Assembly (NCBI GenBank): GCA_026874595.1
Contig: CM049313.1
Span: 28,766,008-28,830,007 of the forward strand
Length of the DNA: 64,000 nucleotides
Direction of reading: 5' to 3'
Source: Sipunculus nudus
Lineage: Eukaryota > Annelida > Sipuncula > Golfingiida > Sipunculidae
In this document: one piece after another, positions 57,498-64,000 of the stretch
How positions within the stretch are numbered: the stretch's first letter is position 1
Layout: each line of letters begins with the position of its first letter
Translations under genes and position numbers: made by a program
The notes under the pieces: model-generated
Databases searched by the model: none
Seen by the model: only the letters and a program-made list of their open reading frames with translations
What the model was told of the DNA's origin: nothing

Positions 57498-60400
57498 ATC
57501 TTGTATTACGCGAAAACCGAGCAGATTTCGGCGAAAACGACGTTTGTAACAGGGTCTAAATGGCCTAATGAAGCTTCTAAAACGCTTCTTTTGCAATTTA
57601 AATCGGCCATTTTTGCACAAAACACGATCTTGTATTACGCGAAAACCGAGCTGATTTCGGCGAAAACGACGTTTGTAACAGGGGTCTAAATGGCCTAATG
57701 AAGCTTCTAAAACGCTTCTTTCGCAATTTAAATCGGCCATTTTTGCACAAAACACGATCTTGTATTACGCGAAAACCGAGCTGATTTCGGCGAAAACGAC
57801 GTTTGTAACAGGGTCTAAATGGCCTAATGAAGCTTCTAAAACGCTTCTTTCGCAATTTAAATCGGCCATTTTTGCACAAAACACGATCTTGTATTACGCG
57901 AAAACCGAGCTGATTTCGGCGAAAACGACGTTTGTAACAGGGTCTAAATGGCCTAATGAAGCTTCTAAAACGCTTCTTTCGCAATTTAAATCGGCCATTT
58001 TTGCACAAAACACGATCTTGTATTACGCGAAAACCGAGCAGATTTCGGCGAAAACGACGTTTGTAACAGGGTCTAAATGGCCCAATGAAGCTTCTAAAAC
58101 GCTTCTTTCGCAATTTAAATCGGCCATTTTTGCACAAAACACGATCTTGTATTACGCGAAAACCGAGCCCATTTCGGCGAAAACGACGTTTGTAACAGGG
58201 TCTAAATGGCCTAATGAAGCTTCTAAAACGCTTCTTTTGCAATTTAAATCGGCCATTTTTGCACAAAACACGATCTTGTATTACGCGAAAACCGAGCTGA
58301 TTTCGGCGAAAACGACGTTTGTAACAGGGTCTAAATGGCCTAATGAAGCTTCTAAAACGCTTCTTCGCAATTTAAATCGGCCATTTTTGCACAAAACACG
58401 ATCTTGTATTACGCGAAAACCGAGCCGATTTCGGCGAAAACGACGTTTGTAACAGGGTCTAAATGGCCTAATGAAGCTTCTAAAACGCTTCTTTCGCAAT
58501 TTAAATCGGCCATTTTTGCACAAAAACACGATCTTGTATTACGCGAAAACCGAGCTGATTTCGGCGAAAACGACGTTTGTAACAGGGTCTAAATGGCCTA
58601 ATGAAGCTTCTAAAACGCTTCTTTCGCAATTTAAATCGGCCATTTTTGCACAAAACACGATCTTGTATTACGCGAAAACCGAGCTGATTTCGGCGAAAAC
58701 GACGTTTGTAACAGGGTCTAAATGGCCTAATGAAGCTTCTAAAACGCTTCTTTCGCAATTTAAATCGGCCATTTTTGCACAAAACACGATCTTGTATTAC
58801 GCGAAAACCGAGCCCATTTCGGCGAAAACGACGTTTGTAACAGGGTCTAAATGGCCTAATGAAGCTTCTAAAACGCTTCTTTCGCAATTTAAATCGGCCA
58901 TTTTTGCACAAAACACGATCTTGTATTACGCGAAAACCGAGCCCATTTCGGCGAAAACGACGTTTGTAACAGGGTCTAAATGGCCTAATGAAGCTTCTAA
59001 AACGCTTCTTTCGCAATTTAAATCGGCCATTTTTGCACAAAACACGATCTTGTATTACGCGAAAACCGAGCTGATTTCGGCGAAAACGACGTTTGTAACA
59101 GGGTCTAAATGGCCTAATGAAGCTTCTAAAACGCTTCTTTCGCAATTTAAATCGGCCATTTTTTGCACAAAACACGATCTTGTATTACGCGAAAACCGAG
59201 CCCATTTCGGCGAAAACGACGTTTGTAACAGGGTCTAAATGGCCTAATGAAGCTTCTAAAACGCTTCTTTCGCAATTTAAATCGGCCATTTTTGCACAAA
59301 ACACGATCTTGTATTACGCGAAAACCGAGCCCATTTCGGCGAAAACGACGTTTGTAACAGGGTCTAAATGGCCTAATGAAGCTTCTAAAACGCTTCTTTC
59401 GCAATTTAAATCGGCCATTTTTGCACAAAACACGATCTTGTATTACGCGAAAACCGAGCTGATTTCGGCGAAAACGACGTTTGTAACAGGGTCTAAATGG
59501 CCTAATGAAGCTTCTAAAACGCTTCTTTTGCAATTTAAATCGGCCATTTTTGCACAAAACACGATCTTGTATTACGCGAAAACCGAGCTGATTTCGGCGA
59601 AAACGACGTTTGTAACAGGGTCTAAATGGCCTAATGAAGCTTCTAAAACGCTTCTTTCGCAATTTAAATCGGCCATTTTTGCACAAAACACGATCTTGTA
59701 TTACGCGAAAACCGAGCCCATTTCGGCGAAAACGACGTTTGTAACAGGGTCTAAATGGCCTAATGAAGCTTCTAAAACGCTTCTTTCGCAATTTAAATCG
59801 GCCATTTTTGCAGAAAACACGATCTTGTATTACGCGAAAACCGAGCCCATTTCGGCGAAAACGACGTTTGTAACAGGGTCTTAATGGCCTAATGAAGCTT
59901 CTAAAACGCTTCTTTCGCAATTTAAATCGGCCATTTTTGCACAAAAACACGATCTTGTATTACGCGAAAACCGAGCTGATTTCGGCGAAAACGACGTTTG
60001 TAACAGGGTCTAAATGGCCTAATGAAGCTTCTAAAACGCTTCTTTCGCAATTTAAATCGGCCATTTTTGCACAAAACACGATCTTGTATTACGCGAAAAC
60101 CGAGCCCATTTCGGCGAAAACGACGTTTGTAACAGGGTCTAAATGGCCTAATGAAGCTTCTAAAACGCTTCTTCGCAATTTAAATAGGCCATTTTTGCAC
60201 AAAACACGATCTTGTATTACGCGAAAACCGAGCTGATTTCGGCGAAAACGACGTTTGTAACAGGGTCTAAATGGCCTAATGAAGCTTCTAAAACGCTTCT
60301 TTCGCAATTTAAATCGGCCATTTTTGCACAAAACACGATCTTGTATTACGCGAAAACCGAGCCCATTTCGGCGAAAACGACGTTTGTAACAGGGACTAAA

Positions 60401-61168
60401 TGGCCTTATGAAGCTTCTAAAACGCTTCTTTCGCAATTTAAATCGGCCATTTTTGCACAAAACACGATCTTGTATTACGCGAAAACCGAGCTGATTTCGG
60501 CGAAAACGACGTTTGTAACAGGGTCTAAATGGCCTAATGAAGCTTCTAAAACGCTTCTTTCGCAATTTAAATCGGCCATTTTTGCACAAAACACGATCTT
60601 GTATTACGCGAAAACCGAGCCCATTTCGGCGAAAACGACGTTTGTAACAGGGTCTAAATGGCCTAATGAAGCTTCTAAAACGCTTCTTTCGCAATTTAAA
60701 TCGGCCATTTTTGCACAAAACACGATCTTGTATTACGCGAAAACCGAGCTGATTTCGGCGAAAACGACGTTTGTAACAGGGTCTAAATGGCCTAATGAAG
60801 CTTCTAAAACGCTTCTTTCGCAATTTAAATCGGCCATTTTTGCAGAAAACACGATCTTGTATTACGCGAAAACCGAGCCCATTTCGGCGAAAACGACGTT
60901 TGTAACAGGGTCTAAATGGCCTAATGAAGCTTCTAAAACGCTTCTTTCGCAATTTAAATCGGCCCATTTTTGCAGAAAACACGATCTTGTATTACGCGAA
61001 AACCGAGCCCATTTCGGCGAAAACGACGTTGTAACAGGGTCTAAATGGCCTAATGAAGCTTCTAAAACGCTTCTTTCGCAATTTAAATCGGCCATTTTTG
61101 CACAAAACACGATCTTGTATTACGCAAAAACCGAGCCGATTTCGGCGAAAACGACGTTTGTAACAGGG

Positions 61169-61240
61169 TCTAAATCGGGTAATGAAGATCCTAAATGGCT
61201 TCTTTAGCATCAGATAACGGCCATTTTTGCAGAAAACACG
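61169..61240 (+). repeat. marker variant unit (3 of 4)
   Basis: Same variant block, 3743 bp after the second (29 units plus 2 bp of indels). Confidence 0.9.
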
Positions 61241-62718
61241 ATCTTGTATTACGCGAAAACCGAGCAGATTTCGGCGAAAACGACGTTTGTAACAGGGTCT
61301 AAATGGCCTAATGAAGCTTCTAAAACGCTTCTTTTGCAATTTAAATCGGCCATTTTTGCACAAAACACGATCTTGTATTACGCGAAAACCGAGCCCATTT
61401 CGGCGAAAACGACGTTTGTAACAGGGTCTAAATGGCCTAATGAAGCTTCTAAAACGCTTCTTTCGCAATTTAAATCGGCCATTTTTGCACAAAACACGAT
61501 CTTGTATTACGCGAAAACCGAGCTGATTTCGGCGAAAACGACGTTTGTAACAGGGTCTAAATGGCCTAATGAAGCTTCTAAAACGCTTCTTTCGCAATTT
61601 AAATCGGCCATTTTTGCACAAAACACGATCTTGTATTACGCGAAAACCGAGCTGATTTCGGCGAAAACGACGTTTGTAACAGGGACTAAATGGCCTAATG
61701 AAGCTTCTAAAACGCTTCTTTCGCAATTTAAATCGGCCATTTTTGCACAAAACACGATCTTGTATTACGCGAAAACCGAGCTGATTTCGGCGAAAACGAC
61801 GTTTGTAACAGGGTCCTAAATGGCATAATGAAGCTTCTAAAACGCTTCTTTCGCAATTTAAATCGGCCATTTTTGCACAAAACACGATGTTGTATTACGC
61901 GAAAACCGAGCCCATTTCGGCGAAAACGACGTTTGTAACAGGGTCTAAATGGCCTAATGAAGCTTCTAAAACGCTTCTTTCGCAATTTAAATCGGCCATT
62001 TTTGCACAAAACACGATCTTGTATTACGCGAAAACCGAGCCCATTTCGGCGAAAACGACGTTTGTAACAGGGTCTAAATGGCCTAATGAAGCTTCTAAAA
62101 CGCTTCTTTCGCAATTTAAATCGGCCATTTTTGCACAAAACACGATCTTGTATTACGCGAAAACCGAGCCGATTTCGGCGAAAACGACGTTTGTAACAGG
62201 GTCTAAATGGCCTAATGAAGCTTCTAAAACGCTTCTTTCGCAATTTAAATCGGCCATTTTTGCAGAAAACACGATCTTGTATTACGCGAAAACCGAGCCC
62301 ATTTCGGCGAAAACGACGTTTGTAACAGGGTCTAAATGGCCTAATGAAGCTTCTAAAACGCTTCTTTCGCAATTTAAAATCGGCCATTTTTGCACAAAAC
62401 ACGATCTTGTATTACGCGAAAACCGAGCTGATTTCGGCGAAAACGACGTTTGTAACAGGGTCTAAATGCCTAATGAAGCTTCTAAAACGCTTCTTTCGCA
62501 ATTTAAATCGGCCATTTTTGCACAAAACACGATCTTGTATTACGCGAAAACCGAGCTGATTTCGGCGAAAACGACGTTTGTAACAGGGTCTAAATGGCCT
62601 AATGAAGCTTCTAAAACGCTTCTTTCGCAATTTAAAATCGGCCATTTTTGCACAAAACACGATCTTGTATTACGCAAAAACCGAGCCGATTTCGGCGAAA
62701 ACGACGTTTGTAACAGGG

Positions 62719-62790
62719 TCTAAATCGGGTAATGAAGATCCTAAATGGCTTCTTTAGCATCAGATAACGGCCATTTTTGCAGAAAACACG
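62719..62790 (+). repeat. marker variant unit (4 of 4)
   Basis: Same variant block, 1550 bp after the third (12 units plus 2 bp of indels). Confidence 0.9.
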
Positions 62791-64000
62791 ATCTTGTATT
62801 ACGCGAAAACCGAGCAGATTTCGGCGAAAACGACGTTTGTAACAGGGTCTAAATGGCCTAATGAAGCTTCTAAAACGCTTCTTTTGCAATTTAAATCGGC
62901 CATTTTTGCACAAAACACGATCTTGTATTACGCGAAAACCGAGCTGATTTCGGCGAAAACGACGTTTGTAACAGGGTCTAAATGGCCTAATGAAGCTTCT
63001 AAAACGCTTCTTTCGCAATTTAAATCGGCCATTTTTGCAGAAAACACGATCTTGTATTACGCGAAAACCGAGCCCATTTCGGCGAAAACGACGTTTGTAA
63101 CAGGGTCTAAATGGCCTAATGAAGCTTCTAAAACGCTTCTTTCGCAATTTAAATCGGCCATTTTTGCACAAAACACGATCTTGTATTACGCGAAAACCGA
63201 GCTGATTTCGGCGAAAACGACGTTTGTAACAGGGTCTAAATGGCCTAATGAAGCTTCTAAAACGCTTCTTTCGCAATTTAAATCGGCCATTTTTGCACAA
63301 AACACGATCTTGTATTACGCGAAAACCGAGCTGATTTCGGCGAAAACGACGTTTGTAACAGGGTCTAAATGGCCTAATGAAGCTTCTAAAACGCTTCTTT
63401 CGCAATTTAAATCGGCCATTTTTGCACAAAACACGATCTTGTATTACGCGAAAACCGAGCCCATTTCGGCGAAAACGACGTTTGTAACAGGGACTAAATG
63501 GCCTAATGAAGCTTCTAAAACGCTTCTTTCGCAATTTAAATCGGCCATTTTTGCACAAAACACGATCTTGTATTACGCGAAAACCGAGCTGATTTCGGCG
63601 AAAACGACGTTTGTAACAGGGTCTAAATGGCCTAATGAAGCTTCTAAAACGCTTCTTTCGCAATTTAAATCGGCCATTTTTGCACAAAACACGATCTTGT
63701 ATTACGCGAAAACCGAGCCCATTTCGGCGAAAACGACGTTTGTAACAGGGTCTAAATGGCCTAATGAAGCTTCTAAAACGCTTCTTTCGCAATTTAAATC
63801 GGCCATTTTTGCAGAAAACACGATCTTGTATTACGCGAAAACCGAGCCCATTTCGGCGAAAACGACGTTTGTAACAGGGTCTAAATGGCCTAATGAAGCT
63901 TCTAAAACGCTTCTTTCGCAATTTAAATCGGCCATTTTTGCAGAAAACACGATCTTGTATTACGCGAAAACCGAGCTGATTTCGGCGAAAACGACGTTTG

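Larger units (their letters stand above)
52717..64000 (+). repeat. 129-bp satellite array, continues past window
   Basis: About 87 tandem units run from about 52717 to the last base. A unit reads from TTGCACAAAACACGATCTTG through GAGCTGATTTCGGCGAAAAC, TTTGTAACAGGGTCTAAATG and GAAGCTTCTAAAACGC to CAATTTAAATCGGCCATT. Frequent linked variants are GAGCTGATT/GAGCCCATT/GAGCCGATT/GAGCAGATT and GCACAAAA/GCAGAAAA. Because 129 is 43 codons and the unit lacks stops in at least three frames, it gives long frames (942 codons minus strand at 54927-57755, 632 codons plus strand at 55566-57464). None resembles a known protein. Each unit has one HindIII site (AAGCTT). Confidence 0.95.

Noticed and set aside
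54927-57755. A 942-codon minus-strand open frame, and plus-strand frames up to 632 codons, as a giant repeat protein gene
   Set aside because: The frames exist because the 129-bp satellite unit is 43 codons long and lacks stops in several frames on both strands. One-base indels break them freely, there is no splice or start context, and no known domain is seen.
52717-64000. A CRISPR array
   Set aside because: Repeats are directly tandem with no unique spacers, the unit is 129 bp, and the DNA is evidently eukaryotic.

Overview
The window looks like repeat-dominated, AT-rich, intron-poor animal DNA, most likely from a marine mollusc (probably a bivalve). That guess rests on long AT microsatellites, tRNA-like interspersed repeats, dispersed families with 'AGCTCAGCTGACT' heads and 'GCTGAGCGTCATGACCC' tails, and very long tandem arrays. 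The taxon is inference, because no conserved gene fixes it. I find no complete protein-coding gene. The best coding evidence is a pair of related, splice-flanked exon-like segments at 1210-1292 and 1388-1490. A weaker terminal-exon candidate lies at 31250-31339.

Layout. 1-4.4 kb: the exon pair, then a large inverted repeat (arms 1994-2254 and 4109-4382) enclosing two tRNA-promoter-bearing SINE-like elements. 4.4-6.3 kb: unique AT-rich DNA. 6.3-16.5 kb: nested interspersed elements built from 326-345 bp cassettes and from modules carrying AGGTCA half-sites. 16.5-18.2 kb: unique AT-rich DNA. 18.2-20.2 kb: another AGGTCA-rich element. 20.2-21.9 kb: microsatellites and a 71-bp direct repeat. 21.9-30.5 kb: further copies of these families. 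One of them (25417-28397) is a paralogue of 11372-13799 and carries a 401-bp LTR-type miniature retroelement (26513-26913). The paralogue retains the matching empty site. 30.5-32.7 kb: mostly unique, with AT microsatellites.

32.7-52.7 kb is a diverged minisatellite with a 45-bp unit (15 codons, open on both strands when intact). It is broken by a 495-bp TTAA-flanked insertion (35480-35974), a 1.14-kb element (36848-37986), a 3.4-kb element bounded by a 9-bp direct repeat (41331-44745) and an inverted array block (46342-46588). From about 52.72 kb to the window end runs a much more homogeneous 129-bp satellite (43 codons, about 87 units). It contains a recurrent marked unit spaced by 15, 29 and 12 monomers. 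The very long ORFs here come from a stop-poor unit whose length is a multiple of three, not from recognisable genes.

No gene network can be described. The biology on show is that of transposable elements and tandem-array evolution. The most interesting items are the LTR miniature element with an internal tRNA-like Pol III promoter and its paralogous empty site, the three insertions into the 45-bp array, the two adjoining codon-multiple satellites, and repeats that spread nuclear-receptor-type half-sites. All sequence statements come from reading by eye. No alignment or database search was run.
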